Shown here: positions 54,814-64,000 of the stretch, one piece after another | Numbering within the stretch: the stretch's first letter is position 1 | Layout of the letters: every line of letters begins with the position of its first letter | NCBI GenBank assembly: GCA_002101205.1 | Contig: LWTM01000074.1 | Span: 1 to 64,000, forward strand | Direction: 5' to 3' | Length of the DNA: 64,000 nt | DNA from: Cycloclasticus sp. symbiont of Poecilosclerida sp. N | GTDB lineage: Bacteria; Pseudomonadota; Gammaproteobacteria; Methylococcales; Cycloclasticaceae | Program-made: the position numbers and the translations under genes | Notes under the pieces: model-generated | What the model saw: the letters and a program-made list of their open reading frames with translations, nothing else | What the model was told of the DNA's origin: nothing | Databases searched by the model: none

Positions 54814-55266
54814 CTAGACTGTTTGCGGCTGATAAAACACGTTGTGTTCGGCAAGTTTTTCCAATGCTAGAAGGGCGTTTTTTTCATTCGCCAAAAAGAG
54901 CGAGCTAAAGCCGACACGGGTTAAATAAAGCGCTTGATCAGGAAGAATGTCACCGACCGCTCTAATGTCTTGAGTATAGCCATATTTTTGTCGCAAGTTT
55001 TTTGCTAGAGAGTAACCGCGACCATCAACGAAGGATGGGAAGTTAATCGCAATGAGCGCAAAGTGTTGCAGATCGTCGGTGACGTTTGTCATGTCTGCAT
55101 CCCCCTCAAGTGTTAGCCCAAAGGTAAGTTTTTGCGAGATAAGAGACGCTTTGTTTTCCTGCCAACAGGCCAAATCAATGATGCAGTAGTCTTGCTTAGG
55201 GACGCTTTCGTCCGCGTGGACGTGCCAAGCGTCAGCAACAATTTTGTTGCCTTTAATCAGCGGCAT
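54814..55266 (-). CDS. DUF934 protein next to sulfite reductase
   Basis: About 150 residues beginning MPLIKGNKIVADAWHVHADE, with the conserved FPSFVDGRGYSLAKNLRQKYG and DQALYLTRVGF. DUF934 genes follow cysI in Pseudomonas and relatives and are thought to support sulfite reduction, but the reaction is unproven. The longer frame to 55449 lies inside cysI; the ATG at 55266, overlapping the cysI stop by 14 bp, is the natural start. Confidence 0.9.
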   Translation of the reverse strand: MPLIKGNKIVADAWHVHADESVPKQDYCIIDLACWQENKASLISQKLTFGLTLEGDADMTNVTDDLQHFALIAINFPSFVDGRGYSLAKNLRQKYGYTQDIRAVGDILPDQALYLTRVGFSSLFLANEKNALLALEKLAEHNVFYQPQTV

Positions 55267-56896
55267 ATACTTTTTCCTTAAACGGCGCCAACCCAATGCG
55301 ATTAAGCGTGCCAGAAAAACTCTCACGTCCTGCGCGATTTGTTTTGTACACCTGAATAATGTCGTCAATAGCATCGATAACGGCGTCTTTAGCAATCGCT
55401 TTACCGAGGCGGTCGCCCAGCTTGCTTTGCCCACTATCTGATCCGCCAAGGGTTAATTGATACCATTGCTCGCCTTTTTTATCCACGCCTAAAATGCCGA
55501 TTTCACCAATACTATGATGGCCGCAACCGTTCATACAGCCAGACATTTTAAGGCTAACGTCGCCTATATCGACGGCATCATCTTTAAAACGCTGAGTTAT
55601 ACCGTCAGCAATATCAATAGAGCTGGCGTTGGCAAGGCTACAAAAATCAAGGCCCGGGCAGCAAATCATATCCGTGATGGTGCCGATATTAACGGTGGCG
55701 AGTTTTGCTTTGTCTAGCTGTTGCCAAAGAGCATATAAGTCAACAGACTTAACATCCGTGAATGCTAGGTTTTGGTCGTGCGTTGTTCTAATTTGCCCAA
55801 AGCTGTATTGCTCAGCTAAGTCGGCAATAAGGTTCATTTGCTTGCCCGTCACGTCGCCCGGTGGGCACCCGGGAGCCTTTAGGGATAAAAACACGATGCG
55901 ATAGCCATGTTGCTTGTGATCTTTCGTGTTTTGTTTAAACCACCGGCGAAACAGACCACTGTCAGATGTGGGCTGAGTGGGCTGACTATCATCACAACGT
56001 TCGTAATTTAAAGATACAAAACGATCCTTGACGCGCTGAATATCATCCTGTTTAAGTACTAAGTCGCCATATCGAATGGACGCCCATTCGGTTTCTACCT
56101 GTTCTTTGAATTTCTCTAAGCCGGTTGCGCGCACAAGAATTTTGATGCGAGATTTGTATTTATTATCACGACGACCCAAGCGATTATAAGTACGCAAAAT
56201 GGCTTCGAGATAAGCCAATATATCGGCTTCAGCAATAAACTCCGCAATAGTTTGGCCAATAACCGGTGTGCGGCCTAAGCCGCCGCCAACGAGGACTTCA
56301 AAACCAATGTCACCCTGCGAGTTTTTTCTCATATGCAGACCAATATCGTGCACCTGAACGGCTGCTCGATCTTTTGGCGAACCGCTGACGGCGATTTTAA
56401 ATTTACGCGGTAAGTACGAAAATTCGGGGTGCAAGGTTGACCATTGACGGATAATTTCGCAATAGGGCCTTGGGTCTTCAACTTCATCGGCACAAACACC
56501 CGCCAATGGGTCGCAGGTAATGTTTCGAATGCAATTGCCGCTACTTTGAATGGCGTGCATTTGTACGCGGGCTAAGTCAGCAAGAATATCCGGCACGCTT
56601 TCAAGTGCAGGCCAATTAAACTGGATGTTTTGCCGCGTTGTAAAGTGGCCATAATCCTTGTCATATTTATGCGCAATATGAGCCAACATACGCAGTTGTT
56701 TACTTGATAATAAACCGTACGGTATGTTGACGCGCAACATAGGCGCGTGTGTTTGTATATAGAGCCCATTCATCAAGCGCAGAGGACGAAACTGCTCTTG
56801 CGTTAAATCGCCTCTTAAAAACCGTTGGGTTTGATCGCGAAACTGCTCAACACGTTTGTCGATGAGAGTTTGATCAAATTCATTATACAAGTACAT
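55253..56896 (-). CDS. cysI: Ferredoxin/NADPH-type sulfite reductase hemoprotein (CysI)
   Basis: 547 residues. The siroheme/4Fe-4S ligands are visible as CPGLDFC (CxxxxxC) and CMNGC (CxxxC) followed by GHHSIGEIG. The two ferredoxin-like half-domains have FTTRQNIQFNWP and IRTTHDQNLAFTDV. It reduces sulfite to sulfide. No cysJ is near, and with the DUF934 gene behind it the enzyme is probably the Pseudomonas-type CysI. It is divergent from metX. Confidence 0.93.
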   Translation of the reverse strand: MYLYNEFDQTLIDKRVEQFRDQTQRFLRGDLTQEQFRPLRLMNGLYIQTHAPMLRVNIPYGLLSSKQLRMLAHIAHKYDKDYGHFTTRQNIQFNWPALESVPDILADLARVQMHAIQSSGNCIRNITCDPLAGVCADEVEDPRPYCEIIRQWSTLHPEFSYLPRKFKIAVSGSPKDRAAVQVHDIGLHMRKNSQGDIGFEVLVGGGLGRTPVIGQTIAEFIAEADILAYLEAILRTYNRLGRRDNKYKSRIKILVRATGLEKFKEQVETEWASIRYGDLVLKQDDIQRVKDRFVSLNYERCDDSQPTQPTSDSGLFRRWFKQNTKDHKQHGYRIVFLSLKAPGCPPGDVTGKQMNLIADLAEQYSFGQIRTTHDQNLAFTDVKSVDLYALWQQLDKAKLATVNIGTITDMICCPGLDFCSLANASSIDIADGITQRFKDDAVDIGDVSLKMSGCMNGCGHHSIGEIGILGVDKKGEQWYQLTLGGSDSGQSKLGDRLGKAIAKDAVIDAIDDIIQVYKTNRAGRESFSGTLNRIGLAPFKEKVYAAD

Positions 56897-57010
56897 GTTA
56901 TTATCGTGACCTAAGGCGGTAGAAAATATATTTAAGCGGACAAATATAAAGCAGCCCTCTTATAATTAAAAACAATATTAACTGATATTTATATAACTTA
57001 AAAGAATATT

Positions 57011-58150
57011 TTGTCTAAAATAGCAACAGATTCTGTCGGTGTTGTGCGGCCACAATCGCTACATTTTGACGAGCCTTTAGAGCTCGTCAGCGGTAAAACA
57101 ATTGAGCAATATGAGATTGTTTACGAAACATATGGCGTGTTAAACGCGCAAGCGGATAATGCGGTTTTGGTTTGTCATGCGCTATCGACAGACCATCATG
57201 CGGCGGGGTATCACAGCGAAGAAGACTCTAAGCCTGGTTGGTGGGAGATTTGTATAGGCCCAGGTAAGCCGATTGATACGAACAAGTTTTTTGTCGTATC
57301 GCCCAGTAATTTAGGCCACTGTAGTGGTTCCACCGGTCCGCAGAGTATAGACCCTAAAACGAATAAAGCATACGGCCCTGATTTCCCCATCGTCACGGTC
57401 ATCGATTGGGTGAATTATCAAAAGCGCTTGGCAGACAGGTTGGGCATTAAGCAATGGGCGGCGGTTGCAGGTGGAAGCCTAGGTGGAATGCAAGCATTGC
57501 AATGGGCGGTTCAATTCCCCGATATGTTACGGCAGTGTGTTGTCATCGCTTGTGCGGCAAAACTATCGGCGCAGAACATTGCCTTTAATGCGGTGGCAAG
57601 GCGGGCGATTATGAGTGACCCTGATTTTCACGATGGGCGATATTATGATCATGCTACTGTGCCCGCGAGCGGATTAAAAACAGCGAGGATGTTGGGGCAT
57701 ATCACCTATCTATCGGATGACGCGATGGGTGACAAGTTTGGACGTGAGCTAAAAGGGGAAAAGCTAAATTATGATTATGGGATAGAGTTTCAAGTAGAAA
57801 GTTATTTGCGCTATCAGGGCGAGTCCTTTGTTGATAGGTTTGATGCGAATACCTATCTGTTGATGACTAAAGCGCTGGATTATTTTGATCTTGCGGGAAA
57901 AGAAGGCGGAAATTTAGCGGCTGTATTTGAGAAAGTGAAGGCAAAATTTTTTTTAGCGTCCTTTGCAACCGATTGGCGCTTTTCACCGGCGCGATCGCGA
58001 GAAATTGTCAGCGCGTTAACCGACGCAAAACGTGATGTGTGTTATTTGGAATTTGCATCAAACCACGGGCACGATGCGTTTTTAGTGAAAAACGATCACT
58101 ATATCGACGCATTTAGAGCTTATATGCAAAATATCGAGGTGTCTAAGTGA
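57011..58150 (+). CDS. metX: Homoserine O-acyltransferase (MetX)
   Basis: 379 residues, alpha/beta hydrolase fold. The nucleophile serine is in [15 protein letters not shown], the catalytic aspartate in [16 protein letters not shown] and histidine in [11 protein letters not shown]. It acylates homoserine for methionine synthesis. Gammaproteobacterial MetX enzymes often use succinyl-CoA instead of acetyl-CoA, so the acyl donor is left open. The start is a TTG at 57011 with only a weak ribosome-binding site. It overlaps metW by 4 bp. Confidence 0.93.
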   Translation: MSKIATDSVGVVRPQSLHFDEPLELVSGKTIEQYEIVYETYGVLNAQADNAVLVCHALSTDHHAAGYHSEEDSKPGWWEICIGPGKPIDTNKFFVVSPSNLGHCSGSTGPQSIDPKTNKAYGPDFPIVTVIDWVNYQKRLADRLGIKQWAAVAGGSLGGMQALQWAVQFPDMLRQCVVIACAAKLSAQNIAFNAVARRAIMSDPDFHDGRYYDHATVPASGLKTARMLGHITYLSDDAMGDKFGRELKGEKLNYDYGIEFQVESYLRYQGESFVDRFDANTYLLMTKALDYFDLAGKEGGNLAAVFEKVKAKFFLASFATDWRFSPARSREIVSALTDAKRDVCYLEFASNHGHDAFLVKNDHYIDAFRAYMQNIEVSK

Positions 58151-58749
58151 GCGCTTTAAGACCTGAATTGCAAAAAATATGTGAATGGGTCAAGCCCGGT
58201 TCTCGGGTCCTTGATTTGGGTTGCGGTGATGGTTCCTTATTGCATTGGTTGCAAACAAACCGCCAGACAACGGGTTATGGTGTTGAAATCAACCGACAGA
58301 ATATTCTTAGTTGCCTTAAAAAGAACGTCAATATTATTCAGGCAGATTTAGATGCGGGGCTAACAGACTTCGAAGACGCATCGTTCGATTACGTTATTAT
58401 GACGCAAGCCCTACAGGCGCTTCAGCGTCCAGATAAAACCTTGGCTGAAATGGCGCGGGTGGGTAGAAAAAGCATCGTAACGTTCCCCAATTTTGGCTTG
58501 TGGAAGCATCGGCTCTATTTGTCTACAAAAGGGCGTATGCCCGTATCTAAAGCTTTGCCTGCGCAGTGGTATGACACTCAGAACATACACTTATGTACAG
58601 TGAAAGATTTTGAGCGTTTTTGTGAACAACAGGCGATGATAGTTTCTAAAAAAGACTTTGTTGATTACGAACACCGACCCGCGACACTGATGAAATTATG
58701 GCCAAATTTGTTTGGAGAAGTTGCTTTATATCAAATCAATGGGAAATAA
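58147..58749 (+). CDS. metW: Methionine biosynthesis protein MetW
   Basis: 200 residues with the SAM-methyltransferase motif [17 protein letters not shown] and a conserved MetW region [20 protein letters not shown]. It is always coupled to metX and thought to support its activity. The GTG start at 58147 overlaps the metX stop (GTGA). No methylated substrate is known for MetW. Confidence 0.94.
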   Translation: MSALRPELQKICEWVKPGSRVLDLGCGDGSLLHWLQTNRQTTGYGVEINRQNILSCLKKNVNIIQADLDAGLTDFEDASFDYVIMTQALQALQRPDKTLAEMARVGRKSIVTFPNFGLWKHRLYLSTKGRMPVSKALPAQWYDTQNIHLCTVKDFERFCEQQAMIVSKKDFVDYEHRPATLMKLWPNLFGEVALYQINGK

Positions 58750-58750
58750 A

Positions 58751-59188
58751 ATGATTAACCGACTTTGCTTGTTGATGTTATTTGTAATACCAACGTATAG
58801 CGTGGCGGACAATGCCTATGATTTTGGCGAGTATATCGTTTATTACAACGCATTTACCGCAGACACCTTGCCGCCTCAAATGGCGACGGCTTACGGCATA
58901 CTGCGCAGTAAGTACAAAGGCGTTTTGAACCTCTCTATTCAAAAAAAACAGCGCCCGGGTGCGTTGTCACAACCCACTAAGGCCAAAGTGACGGTGCAAG
59001 CTTCAAATCTCGTTGGTCAGCTCAAGACGCTTGATTTTAGACGTATAACTGAAGGCAAGGCCATTTACTACATCGGCGAGTTTAGGGTGTCTAACAAAGA
59101 GCGAGTCACGTTCAAGGTTAGCTTGAAACCAGAAGGGGAACTTAGGCCGTTAGAGTTTAAGTTTACTCAGCAGTTTTATATCGATTAG
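58751..59188 (+). CDS. DUF4426 periplasmic protein
   Basis: About 145 residues with a signal peptide (MINRLCLLMLFVIPTYSVAD) and the DUF4426 pattern YDFGEYIVYYNAFTADTLPP with ATAYGILRSKYKGVLNLSI. It follows metW in many gammaproteobacteria. Its role is unknown. The longer frame from 58712 lies in metW; the ATG at 58751 with the signal peptide is chosen. Confidence 0.88.
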   Translation: MINRLCLLMLFVIPTYSVADNAYDFGEYIVYYNAFTADTLPPQMATAYGILRSKYKGVLNLSIQKKQRPGALSQPTKAKVTVQASNLVGQLKTLDFRRITEGKAIYYIGEFRVSNKERVTFKVSLKPEGELRPLEFKFTQQFYID

Positions 59189-59192
59189 AGCC

Positions 59193-60758
59193 TTAGCCTG
59201 ATTTAAGCGTAAAGTCGGATAAGTGTACATGCTTATTCGCCCAAACAATCAAGATTAAAACAGGCGCTCCGATTAAAGCGGTGATGATGAAAAACTGCTC
59301 ATAGCCGAGCGATTCGACGATAGAGCCTGAATACCCCCCCAATACTTTGGGTAGCAAGGTCATCAGGGAGCTGAAAATGGCGTATTGAACCGCCGTGAAA
59401 GACACGTTGGTTAGACTGGATAAAAAAGCGATGAAGGCGGCACTGGCAAGGCCGGCAGATAAATTATCAGCGGAAATCACTAAATAAAGCATGGGAATGT
59501 TGTAGCCAACCTGTGCAAGCAACATGAATAATAAATTGGTTAAAGCCGATAATGCCGCGCCCAGGAATAAGATTCGCATGACGCCAAAACGTAACACGAG
59601 AATACCGCCCAAAAAACCACCTGTAATGGTCATAAGCAGACCATATGTTTTAACGACACTGGCAATTTCTGGCTTGCTGAAGCCTAGGTCTAAATAAAAG
59701 AGATTAGAAATAACGCCAAGTACGATATCTGAAATTCGATACAAACCAATAAGTGCCAATAGCAACCAGGATAATAAAAGACCGTAGCGCTGGAAAAAAT
59801 CTTTAATCGGCTCGATATAGCTTTTGAAAACGATGGAATGCGAAATAAAACCCCTAGAGACTAAAACTTTAGCGCAGAGACCCGCGGCTAAAATACCAAG
59901 CCCTAAACGAAAGAATTCCACGACGAAACTTGCCAGCGGCCTGTTTGCTAGAACCGAAGACAAGGCGCCTTTAGAAATATTCGTTAGGCCGGAGCTGACG
60001 TAGTAGACGCCGATAAAACTCGTTATGGCAAGCGCGAATAACAACAGAAGTTGTAAATGCTCAGATGTATCATGCAGAACAAGGTTGTCGTTTCGTTTAT
60101 AAGGCTCATCGACTATAAGCGTGGTAATAATGCCAATAAGCATCATTGCGGCCATACAAAAATAGGTTACCTGCCAAGCGACATAACTATAATCCCCCAA
60201 ACTAGAACCGAAAAAGCTCGCCAACAATAGCGCGCCAGCTCCGGATATAATCATGCCGATGCGATAACCTGCAATATAGCTTGATGACATCAGTGCCTGT
60301 AATTTGTTCTCGGCAGATTCAATACGGTAAGCGTCGATAACGATATCTTGCGTTGCAGAAGAAAACCCCAGTAAAACAGCGGCAAAGGCTATCAAAAAAA
60401 GGCTGTCTTGAGCGGGGTCTAATGAAGCCATTAGAACAATCGCCATTATAATCATGAGTTGAGAAAATAAAATCCAGCCACGACGCTGGCCTAAGTGCTT
60501 ACTTAATAGAGGCAACGGTAATTTATCGACTAAGGGCGCCCAAACGAATTTGAAGGAATAACCTAAAGCAGCCCAGCTAAAATAAGTGACGGTTGCGGTC
60601 TCAATGCCTGCTTCGCGCATCCATAACCCCAAAGAAGAGAATATAAGCAATAAGGGAATCCCTGCGGAAATGCCTAAAAACAGCATCGTCACAACCGGTG
60701 GTTGCGAAAAGGCGCGTAATGAATCTTGCCAGCTTATTTGCGGTGTAAATAGAGCCAC
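59193..60758 (-). CDS. ampG: AmpG-like muropeptide/MFS permease
   Basis: 521 residues with 12–14 predicted helices. The N-terminal region SAGIPLLLIFSSLGLWMREA and FVWAPLVDKLPLPLLSKHLG followed by QRRGWILFSQL is the AmpG signature. It imports anhydro-muropeptides for cell-wall recycling. The start is a GTG at 60758, 2 bp after xthA, so the two are coupled. Confidence 0.92.
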   Translation of the reverse strand: MALFTPQISWQDSLRAFSQPPVVTMLFLGISAGIPLLLIFSSLGLWMREAGIETATVTYFSWAALGYSFKFVWAPLVDKLPLPLLSKHLGQRRGWILFSQLMIIMAIVLMASLDPAQDSLFLIAFAAVLLGFSSATQDIVIDAYRIESAENKLQALMSSSYIAGYRIGMIISGAGALLLASFFGSSLGDYSYVAWQVTYFCMAAMMLIGIITTLIVDEPYKRNDNLVLHDTSEHLQLLLLFALAITSFIGVYYVSSGLTNISKGALSSVLANRPLASFVVEFFRLGLGILAAGLCAKVLVSRGFISHSIVFKSYIEPIKDFFQRYGLLLSWLLLALIGLYRISDIVLGVISNLFYLDLGFSKPEIASVVKTYGLLMTITGGFLGGILVLRFGVMRILFLGAALSALTNLLFMLLAQVGYNIPMLYLVISADNLSAGLASAAFIAFLSSLTNVSFTAVQYAIFSSLMTLLPKVLGGYSGSIVESLGYEQFFIITALIGAPVLILIVWANKHVHLSDFTLKSG

Positions 60759-60760
60759 TG

Positions 60761-61537
60761 TTAGAGACCTGGTATGTCGTAATCAATAATCAGTGGCGCG
60801 TGGTCGGAAAAGCGTTGGTCCTTATAAATTGATGCACCACGGACAGTATTTTGGAGATTGCTCGAAATCACATGGTAATCAATGCGCCAACCGGTGTTAT
60901 TTGCCCAAGCCTGGCCCCTGTTTGACCACCACGTATATTGGTCCGCTTCTTGATTATGCATTCTGAAGGCATCTGCCCAACCTTCGTCGCCGAACAGTCC
61001 ATCCATCCAAGCGCGTTCTTCGGGCAAAAAGCCAGAGTTTTTTTGATTGCCGCGCCAGTTCTTGATATCTATCTTCTTGTGGGCAATGTTCCAGTCGCCG
61101 CAGATAATATGTTTTTTCCCATCAGCTTGTTTCTTTCGTAACACAGGGATGAAACGATTCATCAAATCATATTTGAACACTTGTCGCTGTTCTTTAGATG
61201 AGCCTGAGGGCATATAAATAGATGACACACAAAGATCACCAAAACGCGCTTCAATAAAGCGCCCTTCGCAGTCAAAATCATCCCAGCCAATGCCTTTCGT
61301 AATGCTGTCCGGTTTTTGTTTAGAAAAAACAGCCACGCCGCTATAGCCTTTTTTTTTAGCACAATGATAATACGTGTGATAATTGCTCGGCCAGAACACA
61401 TCGCTTGTGAGTTGGTCTTCTTGCGCTTTGATTTCTTGTAAACAAAGCACGTCCGCGTCCAGCTCCTTCATCCAATCAAAAAAGCCTTTCCTTTCACCTG
61501 CACGGATGCCATTTACATTAAGAGAAACTATTTTCAT
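60761..61537 (-). CDS. xthA: Exodeoxyribonuclease III
   Basis: 258 residues of the AP-endonuclease/EEP fold with IVSLNVNGIRAGERKGFFDW, LCLQEIKAQEDQL (metal glutamate), ICGDWNIAHKKIDIKN and the SDHAPLIIDYD end (catalytic D-H). It repairs abasic sites. It overlaps nothing upstream; IS1595 debris begins 15 bp before its ATG, so its promoter lies in or beyond the relic. Confidence 0.95.
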   Translation of the reverse strand: MKIVSLNVNGIRAGERKGFFDWMKELDADVLCLQEIKAQEDQLTSDVFWPSNYHTYYHCAKKKGYSGVAVFSKQKPDSITKGIGWDDFDCEGRFIEARFGDLCVSSIYMPSGSSKEQRQVFKYDLMNRFIPVLRKKQADGKKHIICGDWNIAHKKIDIKNWRGNQKNSGFLPEERAWMDGLFGDEGWADAFRMHNQEADQYTWWSNRGQAWANNTGWRIDYHVISSNLQNTVRGASIYKDQRFSDHAPLIIDYDIPGL

Positions 61538-61551
61538 GGGCAGTTATTTTT

Positions 61552-61835
61552 GGGTTATGACAAGTTAAGGGGCTCTTTTTTGAATATTTTGAGCAAAATA
61601 TTGATAAACCTTGCTCTCGATTATTAAATCTAAACTCACTCTGTTTAAGGTGTAATTTGAACATACCTTTAAACTTCAACAATCGTATTTTAGCATAGCC
61701 TACAACGACTCAATATAAACTTTACCTTCTGTTTTAAGTCGCTTTCATCAACTTTAACTTGTCCTGCTAAAGGCGAAAATTCTTGCTCACAAAAGAATTT
61801 TCCATTATTTGTGTTGCCGCCCAAAAAGTCGAAAT
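61552..61835 (-). mobile_element. IS1595-family relic, copy 3 (one end)
   Basis: The terminus GGGTTATGACAAGTTAAG is at 61552–61569. The reverse strand reads FSPLAGQVKVDESDLKQ, then the same deletion as copy 1, and HLKQSEF-like sequence to the end. Frames are broken. The other terminus is not found, so this copy is truncated on its right side. Confidence 0.82.
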
Positions 61836-61959
61836 AAAAAGGCTGTGTGGAACGTACTAATGGTACTAGCCGTTATGAGTTCTATCCATTTTTTGTTGGT
61901 GCCAACAATTATGAAAGAACCTTAACGGTATCAGCACTTAACATTGATTTAGAAAAACC

Positions 61960-62049
61960 CCTCGGTGTTATAACTACTATCGTCCTCACGATAGTTTGGC
62001 TTTGATGACGCCAATGGCGTATTATCAACACATCAAAGAGGCCGCCTAA
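61960..62049 (+). pseudogene. IS3-family transposase C-terminal relic
   Basis: The frame encodes CYNYYRPHDSLALMTPMAYY then QHIKEAA and a stop. The YNxxRPH(D/S)SL…TPxxY pattern is the end of rve-type integrases of IS3/IS481 elements. Nothing else of the element is visible. Confidence 0.75.
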
Positions 62050-62183
62050 ATGTCCTAAATGTAGTGAACCCAATCAAAACCTTGACCTGGCGTACAAAAA
62101 TCAGTATTTTGTCGAGTTCGGTTGTGGGTTGTAATTGGATTTCTTTTGCCGCCTATAAAAGCATCTAACTTTTGGAGAGTCGT

Positions 62184-63977
62184 GTGGAATTAAGTGGCGG
62201 TGAAATCGTCATCCAGTCCTTGAAAGATGAGGGCGTGGAATACGTGTTTGGGTACCCAGGCGGGTGCGTCCTACATATTTATGATGCTATTTTCCAGCAA
62301 CAGGATGTTAAACACGTACTTGTTCGTCACGAACAAGGTGCAACACATGCGGCCGATGGATACGCACGCTCGTCAGGCAAGCCGGGCGTAGTACTAGTAA
62401 CATCAGGCCCAGGCGCAACCAATGCAGTAACCGGCATAGCCACCGCGTATATGGACTCAATTCCACTGGTGGTTATAACCGGGCAAGTTCCAAGAGCTGT
62501 TATTGGTACGGATGCCTTCCAAGAAGTGGATACGGTGGGTATTACGCGCCCGTGCGTGAAGCATAACTTCCTTGTCAAAGATGTTGCAGATATTGCTGAA
62601 ACGATGAAGAAGGCTTTTTTCTTAGCAACATCTGGTCGCCCAGGCCCCGTGGTGGTTGATATTCCTAAAGATATTACGGACCCGAATGTCAAAGTCCCTT
62701 ACCGATACCCCGAAGAAGTGAACATGCGCTCATATAAGCCAACCGTTAGCGGTAATATTGGCCAGACAAGAAAAGCGGTCGCGTTTATTAAAGAAGCTAA
62801 ACGCCCGGTTATATACAGTGGCGGCGGTGTTGTTTTAGGTGAAGCAAGCGAAGAGTTAAGACGCCTAAGTCGAACATTAAATTTTCCAGTGACACAAACA
62901 TTGATGGGCCTAGGTGCCTTCCCAGGCACTGATTCACAATTTGTTGGTATGCTGGGCATGCACGGCACCTATGAAGCAAATATGGCCATGCATGGCAGTG
63001 ATTTAATTATTGCTATTGGTGCGCGTTTCGATGACCGCGTGACGGGTAAAATCACAGAGTTTTGCCCGAATGCAAAAATCATTCATATTGATGTGGACCC
63101 GGCCTCTATTTCAAAAACAATTACGGTAGATGTGCCCATTGTTGGGCAAGTTAAGCCCATTTTATTGGATATGTTGGCTCAGATTGAAAGCCTTGGTGAA
63201 ACGTTTGATCGTGAGCGCATAAGCGCGTGGTGGAGTCAAATAGACGAGTGGCGCGCGATGGATTGCATGGCCTATGACAAAAAAACAAGTACGATTAAAC
63301 CGCAATACGTTATTGAACAGTTATATAAGGTGACGAACGGAGACGCGTTTGTTACCTCTGATGTGGGCCAGCACCAAATGTTTGCAGCGCAGTTTTACCC
63401 GTTTGATAAACCGCGTCGTTGGATTAATTCCGGTGGCTTGGGCACAATGGGTTTTGGCTTGCCTGCGGCAATGGGCGTTAAATTTGCAAACCCAGATGCT
63501 GATGTTGCCTGCGTAACAGGTGAGGGCAGTATTCAAATGTGTCTGCAAGAGCTGTCGACGATGTTGCAATACGATACGCCTGTTAAAATCATCAACTTAA
63601 ACAACGGCTACTTGGGCATGGTGCGCCAGTGGCAAGAGTTCACCTATAAAGGCCGTTATTCGCATTCTTATATGGACGCGTTACCTGACTTTAAAAAACT
63701 AGCCGAAGCTTACGGACACGTCGGTATGCAAATCACTAAAAAAACAGACGTTGAGCCTGCTTTACGTGAAGCGTTTGCTATGAAAGACCGTACGGTGTTT
63801 ATGGACTTCCTCACGGATAGCAAAGAAAACGTATACCCAATGATAGAAGCAGGTAAAGCGCATAATAATATGGTGATGGCGCCTAGTTCAAAATTTAAAG
63901 CTGACACGGCGCAAAGCTCTTTATCTTCTGCTTCAGTGAAACGTATGCCCGATGGGCATAAAAAGGCGGCGCTATGA
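62184..63977 (+). CDS. ilvB: Acetolactate synthase large subunit
   Basis: About 597 residues. The ThDP/FAD enzyme motifs are complete: VFGYPGGCVLHIYDA, VRHEQGATHAADGYARSSGK (glutamate), SGPGATNAVTGIATAY, and the Mg/ThDP site GEGSIQMCLQELSTMLQ with NNGYLGMVRQWQ. It makes acetolactate for valine, leucine and isoleucine. The GTG at 62184, 6 bp after GGAG, is preferred over the TTG at 62172. It overlaps ilvH by 4 bp. Confidence 0.96.
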   Translation: MELSGGEIVIQSLKDEGVEYVFGYPGGCVLHIYDAIFQQQDVKHVLVRHEQGATHAADGYARSSGKPGVVLVTSGPGATNAVTGIATAYMDSIPLVVITGQVPRAVIGTDAFQEVDTVGITRPCVKHNFLVKDVADIAETMKKAFFLATSGRPGPVVVDIPKDITDPNVKVPYRYPEEVNMRSYKPTVSGNIGQTRKAVAFIKEAKRPVIYSGGGVVLGEASEELRRLSRTLNFPVTQTLMGLGAFPGTDSQFVGMLGMHGTYEANMAMHGSDLIIAIGARFDDRVTGKITEFCPNAKIIHIDVDPASISKTITVDVPIVGQVKPILLDMLAQIESLGETFDRERISAWWSQIDEWRAMDCMAYDKKTSTIKPQYVIEQLYKVTNGDAFVTSDVGQHQMFAAQFYPFDKPRRWINSGGLGTMGFGLPAAMGVKFANPDADVACVTGEGSIQMCLQELSTMLQYDTPVKIINLNNGYLGMVRQWQEFTYKGRYSHSYMDALPDFKKLAEAYGHVGMQITKKTDVEPALREAFAMKDRTVFMDFLTDSKENVYPMIEAGKAHNNMVMAPSSKFKADTAQSSLSSASVKRMPDGHKKAAL

Positions 63978-64000
63978 GTAGGCAGCATATAATTTCGGTT
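63974..64000 (+). CDS. ilvH: Acetolactate synthase small subunit, start (cut by window edge)
   Basis: The last nine codons read MSRQHIISV, the usual beginning of IlvH/IlvN regulatory subunits, and the ATG overlaps the ilvB stop (ATGA). The rest of the gene, including the ACT domain, is outside the window. Confidence 0.85.

Noticed and set aside
56897-57010. Possible SAM or methionine riboswitch upstream of metX
   Set aside because: The 114-bp leader is AT-rich with no paired conserved elements or terminator.
1-64000. tRNA, rRNA genes and CRISPR arrays
   Set aside because: I looked for cloverleaf-like intergenic segments and regularly spaced short repeats and saw none; a covariance-model scan was not possible.

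Overview
The window is chromosomal DNA of a low-to-moderate GC, Gram-negative gammaproteobacterium. The gene pairings polA–DUF2782–thrB, ygfB–pepP–ubiH–ubiI, gpmI–envC–ctpA, secB–gpsA, metX–metW–DUF4426 and glnL–glnG are typical of that class. Together with a tungsten-type aldehyde oxidoreductase, a beta-oxidation cluster and a TRAP carrier they suggest a marine, organic-acid- or hydrocarbon-using lineage such as Cycloclasticus/Methylophaga-like bacteria. That last step is inference.

Layout. 1–239: end of an IS256-family element. 302–11422: lipid A/LPS core locus (msbA, waaG, waaP), split by a cassette of about 7 kb holding a TonB2/TtpC-type energy transducer (DUF3450, ttpC, exbB, exbD, tonB, TPR protein), a dead IS5-like element and a second exbD. 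The cassette is bracketed by two copies of the msbA–waaG junction, each carrying one intact and one truncated gene. 11808–17282: periplasmic SRPBCC protein, polA, LOG-family nucleosidase, DUF2782 protein and homoserine kinase. 17319–20500: TRAP transporter, with dctQM convergent to dctP around the relic of a 4-mercaptohistidine methyltransferase-like gene. 20667–21250: dead higBA toxin–antitoxin pair whose promoter and operator-like palindrome remain. 21333–27769: TIGR02647 protein, ubiquinone hydroxylases, pepP, ygfB, DoxX protein and a sirtuin. 28199–30283: a stand-alone EF-G. 30766–35833: beta-oxidation genes with a TetR regulator. 36499–37140: pyrE. 37137–43357: aldehyde:ferredoxin oxidoreductase cluster (moaA, ferredoxin, AOR, FAD subunit, MoaD and a small unknown), interrupted by about 830 bp of transposase and restriction–modification debris. 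44176–46630: ntrBC. 46644–56896: pyrD, trmL, gpsA, secB, rhodanese, gpmI, envC, ctpA, DUF934 and cysI. 57011–61537: metX, metW, DUF4426 protein, AmpG-like permease and xthA. 61552–62049: insertion-sequence debris. 62184–64000: ilvB and the start of ilvH.

The core genes are intact. Nearly all the novelty lies in the junctions: internally deleted IS1595 derivatives at three sites, restriction–modification fragments at two, a dead toxin–antitoxin system, a dead ovothiol-type gene, and two places where flanking host sequence is duplicated around inserted DNA. I saw no tRNA, rRNA or CRISPR array.
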